The translations under genes and the position numbers were made by a program. A model generated the notes under the pieces. The model worked only from the letters and a program-made list of their open reading frames with translations. It searched no databases and was not told the origin of the DNA. Below, one piece after another: positions 13,025 to 24,507 of a DNA stretch of 64,000 nucleotides. Every line of letters begins with the position of its first letter. Positions within the stretch are counted from its first letter, which is position 1. The stretch spans positions 2,604,001 through 2,668,000 of the forward strand of contig NC_060025.1 of assembly GCF_021134715.1 (NCBI RefSeq). The letters are read 5' to 3'. The DNA is from Daphnia pulex. Taxonomy: Eukaryota; Arthropoda; Branchiopoda; Diplostraca; Daphniidae.

Positions 13025-13589
13025 TTTAACGAGGGGGTATTTGTTGTTGTTTTTTTATTGCTCTAAGATATATTTGTATTGCTACAAAACTTGTGATAAT
13101 TAGTGGGATATTATTTTACTCGTCCAACTTAATATCCAACGTTCACGAACCGTTAAATTTCAACGTTAACCACCTTTTTCACGAACACAATATTTTCTGT
13201 AGCAGACGAAAATAACAATTTCTGTCAACACTCTGACCTCTGACAGTCGACTGCTGGCATTCGACGAGAATCGACAACAACAACTGCAGATTCCCGAGAA
13301 CAATGGATCGTCCCGGTTTGTAGAATTGTATTTCCGTTTCATGTTTTTGCTGCAATCCAGTTAATATGTAAAAGCCAAACTTTTATTGTTTAGGTGCCAG
13401 TTCATTTGAAAATTGAAATCTTATATGCTGATCGGCAAATATTTTACATAGTGGACTGCACAGTTATTGTCTTTACTACAGTCATGGTGTTATTTCACAC
13501 AAGAGATACCTGTTTATGTATAGTAATTTAATTTTTTAAACAGGTTTAATAGCCAGGTGAAGTCTGAGCTTCTGCAGTGCCGTTTAACT

Positions 13590-13740
13590 TGTTCATGGTA
13601 TTGTTGCAGCCAGCTGGTGAATGGTGTATTGAGCGTGCAGCCTGTGGTGTTGGTGAGCCGCTGCATGCAGTCTGTGGTGCATGCTGGTGTTATCCTGAAA
13701 TGTGTTTATCTTCTTTACCAATACTGCAATGCCTGTTTGT
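13590..13740 (+). repeat. Copy of a dispersed GCTGGTG-rich repeat
   Basis: This stretch shares ordered blocks with 57885-57975: cagctggtgaa, gctgcatgcagt and gctggtgttatcctgaa. Looser matches occur at 62480-62600 and 62880-63010. It has no long credible coding frame. It may be part of a non-coding transcript or a non-autonomous element; the ends are not clear. Confidence 0.5.
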
Positions 13741-13949
13741 GCCCCGAAATTCAATCTTAAATTGAAGAAAAATAATGTAGAATGTAGCTGTTGATTATAT
13801 CCTACTTCAACACGGGCACTTATCTCCTTATCCTTCTTTGCCCCACCTGGTTAGGTTGGGATCTTTGAATGTTTCCATACCATAACCGAGATTATTGGCC
13901 GCGATTGAAGTAGTCTATGATGTAGATGTAGACAATTGCATAATCTGTG

Positions 13950-14175
13950 TGGGCTCCATCCTTTTCTGTGGGTCTGTTTCCCTAACTAACCAACGCTAGC
14001 TGGTGGTCACTCATCCGTTGTGATAACCAGAGGATGAGGTAGACTCTTGTCGAACGGGGACTTAGAAAGTTCGTGACATGGGGAAAACTTTTGGAGGGAA
14101 ATGATTCTAACCAGGAATCCTACTACTACTAATCGTTCCCTGGCAAAACTGGCTTCGTACTCTCTTCTCTCATCT
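13950..14175 (-). repeat. Dispersed repeat, inverted relative to a copy at the right edge
   Basis: The reverse complement aligns over about 230 bp with 63612-63855 (shared blocks: agttagggaaac, aagtccccgttcga, tccaaaagttttc, and a flanking ggagccca). Both copies keep an open frame containing the shared peptide pattern LQKFS..SKSPFD. The element family is not recognised. Confidence 0.65.
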
Positions 14176-14836
14176 TCCTTGTCCACCAGGTAATCTCCCT
14201 GCTGGGTACAGTCAATCAAGGCAGTGTCTCCTCCTGTCTTGATTGGAATTTGTCAAAGGTAGTCTATAACAGTGTCGACTATAATAGCTCCCTATTATTG
14301 TAGTAACAGTGAAAATGAAAATTTTTGCAATAATTGAATTTTTAAATTATTCTTCCTTTTTTAGTGCATAAATGGGTGTACATAAATATTAATGCACCGT
14401 ATATATAATAAAATTCTTTTTCCTAAATATTTTATGTATTCTTTAGATTTAATTCATTATTACATAAGATCATAAAGATATAAATGATTTCGTGACGTGA
14501 AAGGATTTTCTATCTATTTTCTTTTCTCTCTTTTCTTCTCTTGAAATGTAAAAGATTACCTAGTAGCAACAGTAAAGTTAAGCGTGTTCAAATATTAAAA
14601 AAATTTCTATAGGCTGGCAAAAATTCAAGCCAAATGGACTTATGTCGATGTAAATTACCGTAAATTACGAGTTAAGGGATTGCTGCAAGGTAGTAATTTC
14701 TTTTGTACATTATTCGTTAAATTGTAAATTAACGAACAATTAAATTTGTAAATAATTTCATCAAGTTGATTATTCCAAAATTTGCAATAAATTACCAGTT
14801 AACCAACTGCGGAGCAAGTTTCCGTCCATGGAATGA

Positions 14837-14844
14837 TATATAAG
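14837..14844 (+). promoter_or_regulatory. TATA box of the LPP-like gene
   Basis: TATATAAG lies 65 bp upstream of the ATG at 14902. The open frame extends back through this box to another ATG at 14833, but a start site about 30 bp downstream of the TATA would exclude that upstream ATG from the mRNA. Confidence 0.6.
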
Positions 14845-14901
14845 CGACCGCTAGACGAAGCGGATAATCATCAAACTAAAAGTCTCAATTCAGATTTCAA
14901 A

Positions 14902-15915
14902 ATGACGAAATTCGAACAAGTGAAAAATGCAGTTTCAAATTCGATCAGATTCTTGTCGTCCAAAAGAGATTCGATCTTAACCCTGATGCTGATGCTTGTT
15001 TGGACGTGTTTGCTGTTTTTGTTCAATACACCTGACCATCAATCAGGCATGGAGAGCCAAGTTCAAATAATTTGTAACGACAAAAGTTACATAAACCACC
15101 CGATGGCATCAAAGGAAAAGATAACATCGAAGAAAGCCATGCTTATCTTGGGACCAATTTTTACCTGTCTCAGCTTTGTCATCATTGCTATTCTCCACGG
15201 AATCGCCGCCGCCGGAAGAACAAAAAATACGAATTTTTCCAAGTGGAAGTTTTTCTATCGTTCTCTGCTTTGGATATTATCGTTACTGACTGGAGTCGTT
15301 CTCGCCTGGTTGTGGGGTAGCAATCGTTTTTATTCCGAAACAAGATTGGCTCCAAACTTCTTGGCCGCCTGCCGACCACTTGATCTGTCTTGCAGTCCCG
15401 ACAGTATTGTTCGGGTGGAGTGTACAACACCTGCTGAAATATGGATGCCTGCCCTATCCGATTCGCTGCCCACATCAGCGGCAATAACAGCTTACCTGAT
15501 GGTGATATCGTTCGTCAAGATGGTACACGTGTTGTGGGTGTTGTGGGTGATGGATAAAACGGCGATAGGCCTAGTCCTGGGCCTGATCCCGCTAGGCCTC
15601 AGTGTAGCGTTTACCTTGGCCACCGGATGCATGATCACCACATGCAACGATGCAAGTTTCAACATTGTCGTTTCCGGCTACATCAAGAGCTTTATGCTGG
15701 CTTGGATTTGGCTAGTGGGGGAGCATTATTGGAGTCGTCAGAGTGAAATTGAAGATCCAAAACTTCCACGTCATTGGAATGACGTGCCGGACAAAAAAGT
15801 CAAACCTGGAAAAGGCTCGGGAAAAGGCCCCACCTCTACCAACCCGACACCTTCGCAACACGAACCTCCAGCGACAACAAATGCGACCATTTACCCGAAT
15901 CTGCCGCCGAAATAG
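14902..15915 (+). CDS. Lipid phosphate phosphatase-like membrane protein, predicted inactive
   Basis: A single exon of 337 residues. The hydrophobicity pattern, with about six membrane segments (near 24-42, 79-103, 119-139, 190-212, 221-242, 257-276), and several local blocks follow the PAP2/LPP family. IICNDKSYINHP matches the family's CNDESIKYPY region, and RLAPNFLAAC matches RLRPHFL.VC. All three catalytic motifs are altered: RP in LRPHFL is AP (residues 150-151), the SGH motif is SAA (192-194), and the SR-SDY-HHWSDV motif has become ATGCMITTCNDASFN (240-254). In LPPs these residues bind phosphate and form the phospho-His intermediate, so hydrolysis is not expected. The Pro/Gly-rich tail (from about 296) is cytosolic. 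Start Met24 of the longer frame was chosen from the TATA box. An intronless layout could mean retroposition. AATAAA is at 16067. Confidence 0.75.
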   Translation: MTKFEQVKNAVSNSIRFLSSKRDSILTLMLMLVWTCLLFLFNTPDHQSGMESQVQIICNDKSYINHPMASKEKITSKKAMLILGPIFTCLSFVIIAILHGIAAAGRTKNTNFSKWKFFYRSLLWILSLLTGVVLAWLWGSNRFYSETRLAPNFLAACRPLDLSCSPDSIVRVECTTPAEIWMPALSDSLPTSAAITAYLMVISFVKMVHVLWVLWVMDKTAIGLVLGLIPLGLSVAFTLATGCMITTCNDASFNIVVSGYIKSFMLAWIWLVGEHYWSRQSEIEDPKLPRHWNDVPDKKVKPGKGSGKGPTSTNPTPSQHEPPATTNATIYPNLPPK

Positions 15916-16066
15916 GAAAATCCCCCAATAGTTCCGGGGCCTCGGTCATACGGTATTAAACGAGTTCAGAACATCTATACCATCAATTGAGATCCGTATG
16001 TCTCGTATATCATCAACAAATGTTACTATTGTCTGGATTTTAATGTATGACGATCGAAATGAATCA

Positions 16067-16072
16067 AATAAA
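16067..16072 (+). terminator. Polyadenylation signal of the LPP-like gene
   Basis: AATAAA lies 152 bp after the stop of the LPP-like gene and is the first canonical signal downstream. Confidence 0.55.
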
Positions 16073-16495
16073 TTTCAAGTTCACTTCATCTGTTATTTCC
16101 TTATTTCACAATTTTTTTTAGTTAAACGTATCATAAGTTCCAGCTTTTTTTTAAATGTTACGCTTTAAATCATTTCCAACAAATGTCTAAAACTAGTTAA
16201 TCTACAGACACATGACGGTTGTGTCTGTAGAATTGGTTCAACTTTGTAGAAAAAATGCCCAGCACTCTGGCCCCAGGGCCAGGACATATGCTAATAAATT
16301 AGGATGCTTATTTAGCAGAATGAATTAACTATTAGTCTATTACATAAAACCGGTTTTCGTAAAAATAGGGGCACAAAACGTATAAATTAAGGGAATTAGA
16401 GAGAAAAACGCTGAAATACATTTTCGTATGTCATCTTTATTTCTCACGATTTCTTCGAAAAACAAACAGCAACTCAGTAATATAGAACACAAAAT

Positions 16496-18168
16496 TCATG
16501 CGTCAAGGGTAATATTTGCAATCCCAAAATTCTTAAAGTCTATAAACAATTCCCAATTTTTATTTTTAGCAATTTCATGCCAATCATGAACATTATTTTT
16601 GGTTACCTTTTCACAAAATAGGAAGCGGATTTGTTTAAGAAGATTGTCATTCATCACCAGTGCATCTAATCCCTGCTTTGTCAGTGAATGACAGGATTCT
16701 AAACATACTATTTGCAGATTTTTTAGGAAGCCATTTGCCACGACTTCTCGTAACAAATCGTCAGTGAGCGCGTCACAAAATGCTATGTAAATGTTTTCTA
16801 CTAAAGGACAAGATAACAAACCAAACAGAACGTCATTTGAGAGGTTGAAGCCGCCCCCCAGAATCTTCAGATCTTGAAAATAACCACGCCCTTTTTCATG
16901 ACGCAATTGAATGATTTCGTTTTCAGACAAGGCACTTAAACTTTGGCAGTGATTGTCGAAGGTCAAGGACATTAAATTGGGACAAAATTTGACGACGGTC
17001 CAAATGTCAATGAACTCAAAGTAGACAAGGTAAAGAACCTTTAACGAATTTCCGATTACCTTCAGCACTGGAGCAAGGCCCTTGTCAAAAGTTATTCCTT
17101 TCCTATTAGAACCACTTTGGTGCCTAATGAATTTGAGTGTGTGTAGATTCTTCAAACTCGTTAGGCAAAACAGATCAGTATCTGTTAATCCCGTTTTAAT
17201 CTCAATGTAGATATCGACAAGCGATGGGCAATATCGCACCACTGACCCGAGTTGGCCGCTTGTATAAACCCCAGCAGGGCGAATGTAAAGATGAGCGAAA
17301 GAGGTAAATTTGTGTGGTTGAGCTTGCGCCGCTGACTGAGCCTCTTCCACTAAGACATCAAATGTGTGATCGTTCTCGACGATCCGCAAGGCTGGACAAT
17401 TCTGTAAAGCCATTTTGATTCCTCTTTTTGCGACAGCGGGGCAGCTCACCAACAATTCTTGAAGGGTCTTGCACAGCTCGTTTGGTTTGAGAACTAACCA
17501 TTCAATGCCAGTGTCCGTCAATCGATTGCAATCATGAACATTCAACACCCTATTTTTAAAAAAATTATGAATTAAACACATTCTTAAGAAATGTTTAAAT
17601 AAGGATAAATTTAAAATACCTTAAGTTTTTACACCAAGTCCCAATGGTTTTTAAACAAGAATTATCAATATCAGAATATTGCAAGACTAACACTTTCAGT
17701 TTTTCAAGTTTGGGACATAAATTCAAGAATTGGTCTTTGTTATAGTGGTACCAACTGGGCATAATTAATTTTTGTTCGGCTGTAACGAGAAACTCGTAGT
17801 TGAAATGTTTCATGTTGGTCTTCGTCAGGTAGGATTCGTGATTAGAAAAAGACTGGATGACAGCATTTAACACAACCGTGGCTATAGAGATATTCAATTA
17901 TTTTACATACAAAATTCATGAAGATAAAAATGCAATTAGAATTGAATAATGAAAATAAGTGTCATTGGTATCATCGCAACTTACGTATTTGTGGTAAAGG
18001 ACTGCTGATGTCAGACTCGCTGTCAGTTCTTTGCTGGATCGAACGTGGGTTACCCGTCCGAGATTTGGAAAGCTCATCAGCATTAACTGGAACTTCACGA
18101 ATTTTATAACTGCAAATAAAGTTAATACACTGCGAAAAAAGTGAGATGACAGGCTTCACTTTAGGCAT
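16496..18168 (-). CDS. F-box-like leucine-rich repeat protein, tandem copy A
   Basis: Three exons (17985-18168, 17620-17881, 16496-17549) join in phase to 499 residues. Exon 1 is hydrophilic (MPKVKPVISLFSQCINFIC..). Its end plus exon 2 gives LPQIPTVVLNAVIQSF, which resembles an F-box start (LP..L..I). Exon 3 carries degenerate LRRs of the Cys-containing/AMN1 type, e.g. LNVHDCNRLTDTGIEWL, a pattern typical of FBXL substrate receptors of SCF ubiquitin ligases. The F-box is weak, so binding to Skp1 is inference. Copy B at 19385-20999 has the same three-exon structure, and much of exon 3 is near-identical (for instance the GRGYFQDLKILGGGFNLSND block), so the pair arose by tandem duplication. The stop is TGA near 16496. 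Confidence 0.8.
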
Positions 18169-18179
18169 CTTTCACACTG

Positions 18180-19384
18180 ATATGTTTTTGTTTTAATTCA
18201 GAGATTCATAGACACCTCAGCACAAGTCGTAACTGAAGTGAAGCGCAAAAACAAATGAATCAATTCGTGGCCGCATCAATCCTTTGCGGACCCCTTTCTT
18301 TGACCTCCCTCTTGTTGCTCGTCCAAGGCCTTAGGCCATACTTGGACTCCTTATTACTTCATTATTGTTTCATACTCTTCAGGCTTCAGCGTCCGATAAA
18401 CTAGACGTCATCGATTCCGAGTATTTATCCCTTATCTCTTTGCACAGTCCTATTCCCGATTCGCTACACCAGTTATAGTTCAGGTAAAACTGGCCAATAA
18501 GATTAATCGCATTATTCTTTCGACAAACACGAAGGTGATGCATTTTTTCTTTGTGTTATTTACAAGTGATTTAAAAAGGGATTTTGTTCAATTTTTACAA
18601 ATAAAAAACATTAACATAGTATCAGATTTAAAAAAAAATAGATATCGTAATCAGACTGTCACTGATTTATTCGGATCTTTCCGCTGTAATAATTTGATGC
18701 GCACTTTACGTTTGAGGTGACGGGCAATTTTTTTTTTCGCTGCTAAACTTTCTTACCGCTTTCTTACCGCGCTTCTTTTTCTTAATTAAGGGATTATCTA
18801 TAACGTTTCAGCTTTAGTTCATTTAGTTTTGCGGTTTGTAGTATTTTATAAATTTCTTATAAGGACGGGACAAAACAACGAAGATAATTGCGTGCGTAAG
18901 CGTGAATTGAATGGATGGAAACCAAGTGTTTTTAACAGCCCGATGAATTAATTCTAAAGAGGCGAAAGTGATAAACCCTGTGAGTTTTTTCTAAGGGAAG
19001 CCATTACATGAGCTCTGCGGAAAAGATATGACCGACCCTGCTGGGGTCTGCACATATGCTAACCAAAATTAGGGATGCCTTCCGCTAAAGGGAATCCAAG
19101 ACACTCGAGAGAACAACATGTATAGGAAATGTTTTCATGTCATCTTTATAATATTTCTCCGGAAATCAACAAACAATTCGATGGAAAAATAGCAACAGGA
19201 GCTCGATACATTTACATACACAGGAAATCAAATATGTGTTATATGTGCCTTTTTTTTATAGGGTATAAATTTATTACGCTTTATATGAGCTATATAATTT
19301 CAGTATCGGCACCCTCGAAATCTTGTCGAAATCATCCCTGATTTGTGCTAGTAAGTAATAAAATTAATTCCCATGTAAAAATTC
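18180..19384. other. Intergenic spacer of the LRR tandem array
   Basis: 18180-18640 is the 5' flank of copy A and 18650-19380 the 3' flank of copy B. Both recur, in swapped order, at 10690-11870 around the collapsed third copy. Open frames inside it are not conserved between copies and are not called. Confidence 0.7.
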
Positions 19385-20999
19385 TCAAACCCTATTTATT
19401 CGCAATTCCCAATTTCGACAACGAGCATATTCGTTCCAATCGCAAACATTTTGTTGGGTTATGTTCAGACAATGACGGAAGCTTAGTTGTTCAAGGCGAT
19501 TGTCATTCATCACCAGTGCATCTAATCCCTGCTTAGTCACTAAATGACAGAAATTTAGACTGAGTATCTTCAGATTTTTTACTGAGCCATTTGCAATAAC
19601 TTCTTGTAACAATTCGTCAGTGAGCGCGTCACAGTGTGTTATCCAAACGCTCTCTAGTAAAGGACAAGATAACAAACCAAACAGAATGTCATTTGAAAGG
19701 TTAAAGCCGCCCCCCAGAATCTTCAGATCTTGAAAATAACCACGCCCTTTTTCGTTACGCAATTGAATGATTTCGTTTTCAGACAAGACACTTAAACTTT
19801 GGCAGTGATTTCTCAAGCTCAGGGACATTAAATTGGGGCAGAACTTGACAACGGTCCAAATATCAACCAATTCAAAGTATGCGATGTAAAGGACTTCTAA
19901 CAAACTTCCGATTACCTTCAGTACTGGAGCCAAGCTCTTGTCAAAGGTTATTTCGTTAAGAGTTGAGCTGCTGTGACGTATGATTTTGAGTATCTGTAGG
20001 TTCTTCAAACTCGTTAAGCAAAACAGATCAGTATCTGTTAACCCTTCTTTAACAAAAATGATCATATGGAATACCGAAGGGCAAAAACGTACAACTAACT
20101 CAAGTTGACCGCTTAAATAAACTTCAGCAGGGCGAAGGATTAGACGAGTGATATTAGTATTTAAAATGTTTGATTGAGCTAACGCCGATGACCGAGCCAA
20201 TTCCACTAACGCATCGAACACGTTGATGTTCTCGACGACCTCCAAGGATGGACAATTCTGTACAACAAATATTATTCCTCTTTTGGTTACAGCATCGCAG
20301 CCCACCATTAATTCAAGAAGGGTCTTGCTCAGTTCGGCTGTTTTGGGAACTAACCATTCAATGCCAGTATCCGTCAATTTTTTGCATTTGCTAATATCCA
20401 ATATCCTATTTAGAAAAAAAAACAGCAATAATTATATGCACAGAATAATCTAAATAAGAATGAATTTTAATTACCTCAAATTTTTACAGCATGTCGCTAT
20501 GAGTTTTAAACAAGAATCGTCAATATTCGAATAACACAAGGCTAACACTTGCAGTTTTTCAAGTTTGGGTAAGAAATTTGAGAATTGTTCATAGTCATAG
20601 GGACAACTAGGAACAATTAACTTTTGAAGTTTGGTTGTAATGAAATTCCTGATGTTGATATGATGCTTCACGATCGTATTCTCAGTTTGGCTACCACAAA
20701 AAGACTGGATGATAGCATCCAACAGGACCGCGGCTAGAGATATTTCATAATTTGTAAAAATCAAACTTAATTAGGTCTTAAAAAACGGAAACAAATACCA
20801 CTTTGTATCGTCGCAACTTACGCAAAGTTTCAAAAGGATTCATGTCGGACTCGCTTTCGGTCCTTTTTCGGTCCCATGGACTGCCCCTCCATGTTGTTAG
20901 AAGCTTATCATCAACGGGAATATCGAAAACTTTTAAATGGCTCTTAACACGGTTAATACACTGTGAATAAAGTGAGATGACAGTTTTAACTTTGGGCAT
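19385..20999 (-). CDS. F-box-like leucine-rich repeat protein, tandem copy B
   Basis: Exons 20822-20999, 20475-20733 and 19385-20405 join in phase to 485 residues. The N-terminus MPKVKTVISLYSQCIN mirrors copy A. The exon 1/2 junction reads NPFETLPAVLLDAIIQSFCG, a better F-box-like match than copy A. LRRs follow, beginning LDISKCKKLTDTGIEWL. The C-terminal LRRs (about the last 60 residues) differ from copy A more than the middle, which is nearly identical, so gene conversion of the middle or selection on the ends is possible. The expected role is a substrate receptor of an SCF-type ligase; the target is unknown. Confidence 0.8.
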
Positions 21000-21968
21000 C
21001 CTAATATCCTATACTGAATTTTAGGGGTTTTAAATTCCCAGAGAATAAATTTCAATCAATCATAAGAATGATTAGGATTCGTAGATACTGAGGAACACAG
21101 CGCGACAAGAAGTGCATCAAAGGAAAATCGAGTACTGAAAGAGAAAACAACTTTTATAGTCCTGATTTTAGGTGGAGAAACTTCCCATGGGAAGTGTACG
21201 TTAGTAGAACGACAAGGTCCGAAGGTCGTGAGGATGACAATAATATAGGGTAATTAACCCCAAGTGGACTACATAATGATGTACCGGTAGAAGTTGACTA
21301 ACGAAAAAAAATCATCACAAATACCAATGTTTTAGAGTGAGGAATAATGTTTGTCTGATTAATTGTCTTGGCGAAAAGCTACTGGCCATTCAAAATAGCT
21401 TGATTGACCGTGTATTTTTTACTTCCTTTTACTGTGTGGAATAGATAGATTAGTTGTCGATTGTCTCACTAGATGGCCAATCGAGCGAAAAAATTAAAAA
21501 AATTATTTTTAAAAAAAAATTCATTTAATGTTTGATTGTTTGTTAATTGTTAATGTTTGAAAAGGATACTATGGCAGCACACCGCGATTAGTTAAGTATG
21601 GTGCGCCGTTTACAACAGGCAAAAATTGAAAATAAAAAAAATCGCAAAATATAAGTGGTCGGCCAAATTTACTATTTATTTAGGCCTACTATTACGTTCA
21701 AATTTTTTCTTATCGTTTTACAACAGCTATTACCAAATACGAATGCACAAAATTATCAAACACCAAAATTTTGATGAATCTGATCACGCCACTCACTGTG
21801 CCAACAAACCAAACAAACAAATGCAAGTCGCCAACCGCAATTCCGGGAGCTCTTCGTTTTCTCTTTTTGCAAAATAAATTTTCAAGTAAAAATGTCCGTG
21901 CAAAATTACGCAACACCGCGCATCGGTTGCAAAAATGTTTGCAATTGTTTAAAAATGTATTGAAAACT
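21000..21968. other. Intergenic, nothing recognised
   Basis: AT-rich spacer between the LRR pair and MIOX. Only the first part (21000-21130) resembles the 5' flank of LRR copy A. No supported gene. Confidence 0.5.
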
Positions 21969-24507
21969 TCACCAACGAACCGTGCCGGGAATATACTTGT
22001 CAATCAATGATTGGTAATAAGGAGTGAGGGCCTCCAAGTCGGGCAACGAGTCGCTTTTGGTATACAAATCAAATTCACTGTAAAAGAGAGAAGAAAACAT
22101 TTACAATCCATTTGTGACTGTAAAGCGTCAAAGTAGGTCAATATTTGGATTATTACTTGAACTCGCGGACCCACGGGAGCATTTGCAAGTCACGTTCGGA
22201 ACTCAGGTGCATATAATCGCCTCCGGAATGCCACGGGTAGAACGAGTGATACCTATACACAACAGACCACACCATACCAATATAAAAAGATATAAACGAA
22301 GTTGTGTGAGAAAAGCAATAATAATAATAATTCTATTGCGATCAATTTTCTCCGTCATATAACTAGAAAAGTCAAATACACACGCAGTTCCATTTCATCC
22401 GCCGGAGAGATGCGGAACTTTCCAAACTTCCGGTTGGTATTTAAAGGCCCAACGTGAAGCAATAAGTTATCAATCACATCCCAGAAGTCCCCGACCAACG
22501 AAACAAAGTAAGTCCGCTCATCCGCAATCTTCTTTAAACACAATTTAAAATAAAAGCTTTGAACTTAATAAATGAATTTCAAATTTGATGACAGAATGAA
22601 ATTCTTCTCCGCCGTTTTGGTATTTGGATTCATGTTGGCTCTGAACCAAGCCGCTCCCGCCGAGGAAAGGCAATTCGAGAGCATCGGTCAGACGTTCAGC
22701 ACCATCGCTGCCATTCCATCCAACTTGGCCTCGGCAATTTTCACTCCGCCGGTGCTCCCGAGCTTTGCCGCTCTGCGCACCATGATGAGCTCATTCTTCA
22801 ACTTCCTGCCAAATCTCATTACCGATTTGTAAACGCATTCACGCTGAGCGTAATCATTACTTTTCACTTTATAGCTGCTTCTCTTTTTTCAATACATTTT
22901 TTGGCGACAATTCTTATTCAATCAAAATCAGTATGCGCACCTGATCATGTAGAGAGCCTCGTCCGGAAGGGTAGCGCCGTGATTGCGCAACACGCGGTAC
23001 AGGTATTCGTCGTGTCCCCAGGACATGGTCACTTGATCCAGCCCACAGTTGGCAGAGTAAATGCCGTATTGGGTGTTGTAACGAGCGTCGTTTAAATCCG
23101 GATTTTCCTCAAACGTATTCGAACGGTAGACAATAGATGGAGCAAAAGCCGCTCCGCACACAAAAGTGTCGCCGACGACTGCCCATTGAGGCTCGTAAAA
23201 TGCCATCACCTTTTAAATGATTGAAAGAAGACAAGACGTTAAATTCACTTGAAACATGGAATAAAAATTGTGTCAAATTGGGTGTCACCTTTCCAAGGTC
23301 GTGAATAAGACCTGTCAAATGAAACCAATCGCGATCCGGATGCGCATGGCGGATGCGTTCGGCCGTCTGGAAAGCGTGAACGATGTTCGGCAGGTCTGTG
23401 TCGGGGTCAGATTCATCCACCAAGTCGTTCAGACGTTCCAAAGCTTCCATGATTGTTGCCGAAAAACGTTCAAATTTGCACCACTCATTCAGCTAAACAA
23501 ATATATTCATTAAAAATGTTGAATCAAATCAAAATGTTACACTAAGTAAATTCATACTTTGCGCTGAGCGAATTCCGTCGTCTGGTGCGTGTGCATCAAT
23601 TTGTAAGTGCGAAAAACGCGTTCGTGAATGCCGCTGTTGCCTTCGTATTGCCGGAATGCTTCGATGGGCTTGTTGGCGAAAATCGGCTCGGGTCGAACCA
23701 TTCTCGAAGGGTCCGTGCATTCCACCTGGTATACAAATACAGGCATCAATAAAATTTTTGGAAATGTCACGCGGCCAAGAAAGTAGTAGAAAGTTTTATA
23801 AATATAATCAGTGATTTTATTTTGGCTGTGAGAGAAAGTCGCTCGGCCGCCAACGGTCCACTTGGATTTTTCTCGAGTTAGTATAAAATAATCAGCATAG
23901 CTTTAAAATTTGACCGATATTTGACCCCGAAAGAAAATTTTAAAATATCTATTTTTTTGTAGCTGATAGAGATGAAGTAGAGGTTGAGTTCAAAGTTCGG
24001 TGACAGATAAAATAAATTAAAGGAACACTTTTTTCATTAAAAAACTGAAAATCAATCAACATCTGCTACTTTTTAAAAGATTTGTTGGGTTTTTACTCTT
24101 ATCTCTTATGCTCAGTTTCTTCCCTCAAGAGATACCCAGCCTCTTAAGATGGCGCCTATGCCGCCTAATTGGCAAATTCCAAAAAAACAGCTTAAAAATC
24201 GTTTAGCTAGAAAAGTAATAATGACACAAAATTGATCATACTAATATTTAAAAAATTGCCAAATCGTCTCAGATAATTAAAACATTTTTTTTATTGAGAA
24301 TTTAAAAAATTGAATTCCTTGGCCTTGGCAACGTGTAGCCAATTTAGCTGACGCCCCCTTGCTACTGTTTTGCCATGCGCCAATCAATTCAACCACATTG
24401 TAAAATTTGTTCTAGCTTGTTAAATGCTCTGTCTGATAAAAAAAAAAAAAAACTACAAGCATAATTACGAATGTGTGAATTACCTGGTGATCGGCGATGA
24501 TCCTCAT
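21969..24507 (-). CDS. MIOX: myo-Inositol oxygenase
   Basis: Six coding exons (24484-24507, 23558-23725, 23289-23492, 22941-23209, 22157-22252, 21969-22077) join in phase to 289 residues, close to the usual 285. MIOX cleaves myo-inositol with O2 to D-glucuronate, the first step of inositol catabolism, in the cytosol with a mixed-valent diiron centre. The metal ligands are present in order: His in RHAHPDRDWFH, HD in GLIHDLGK, His in MSWGHDEYL, His in YPWHSGGDYMH, and Asp in NEFDLYTK. The C-terminus YYQSLIDKYIPGTVRW is diagnostic. The first exon encodes only eight residues (MRIIADHQ) and is separated by a 758-bp intron; it is the weakest part of the model. The 688-bp intron 22253-22940 holds an opposite-strand gene. 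Confidence 0.95.
22438..22447 (+). promoter_or_regulatory. TATA-like box of the gene nested in the MIOX intron
   Basis: TATTTAAAGG lies about 30 bp upstream of a plausible start region (atcaatcac). A short 5' UTR exon follows, ending at a gtaagt donor at 22508. Confidence 0.45.
22596..22832 (+). CDS. Small secreted protein nested in a MIOX intron
   Basis: The frame encodes 78 residues. MKFFSAVLVFGFMLALNQAA is a strong signal peptide, followed by a short acidic propeptide-like EERQ and a hydrophobic, Pro/Phe/Ser-rich mature part without Cys. An earlier in-frame ATG at 22572 is unlikely to be used: a gacag acceptor ends at 22594, and a donor at 22508 makes an 87-bp 5' UTR intron, so the mRNA begins its coding part exactly at this ATG. 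The gene sits inside the intron between MIOX exons 4 and 5, on the opposite strand. The function is unknown; size and composition suggest a secreted peptide or cuticle-associated protein. Confidence 0.65.
   Translation: MKFFSAVLVFGFMLALNQAAPAEERQFESIGQTFSTIAAIPSNLASAIFTPPVLPSFAALRTMMSSFFNFLPNLITDL

Noticed and set aside
14833-14901. Upstream in-frame ATG for the LPP-like gene
   Set aside because: It overlaps the TATA box at 14837, so it should lie upstream of the transcript start.
22572-22595. Upstream ATG for the nested secreted protein
   Set aside because: It lies within the predicted 5' UTR intron, and starting there would put a charged octapeptide before the signal sequence.
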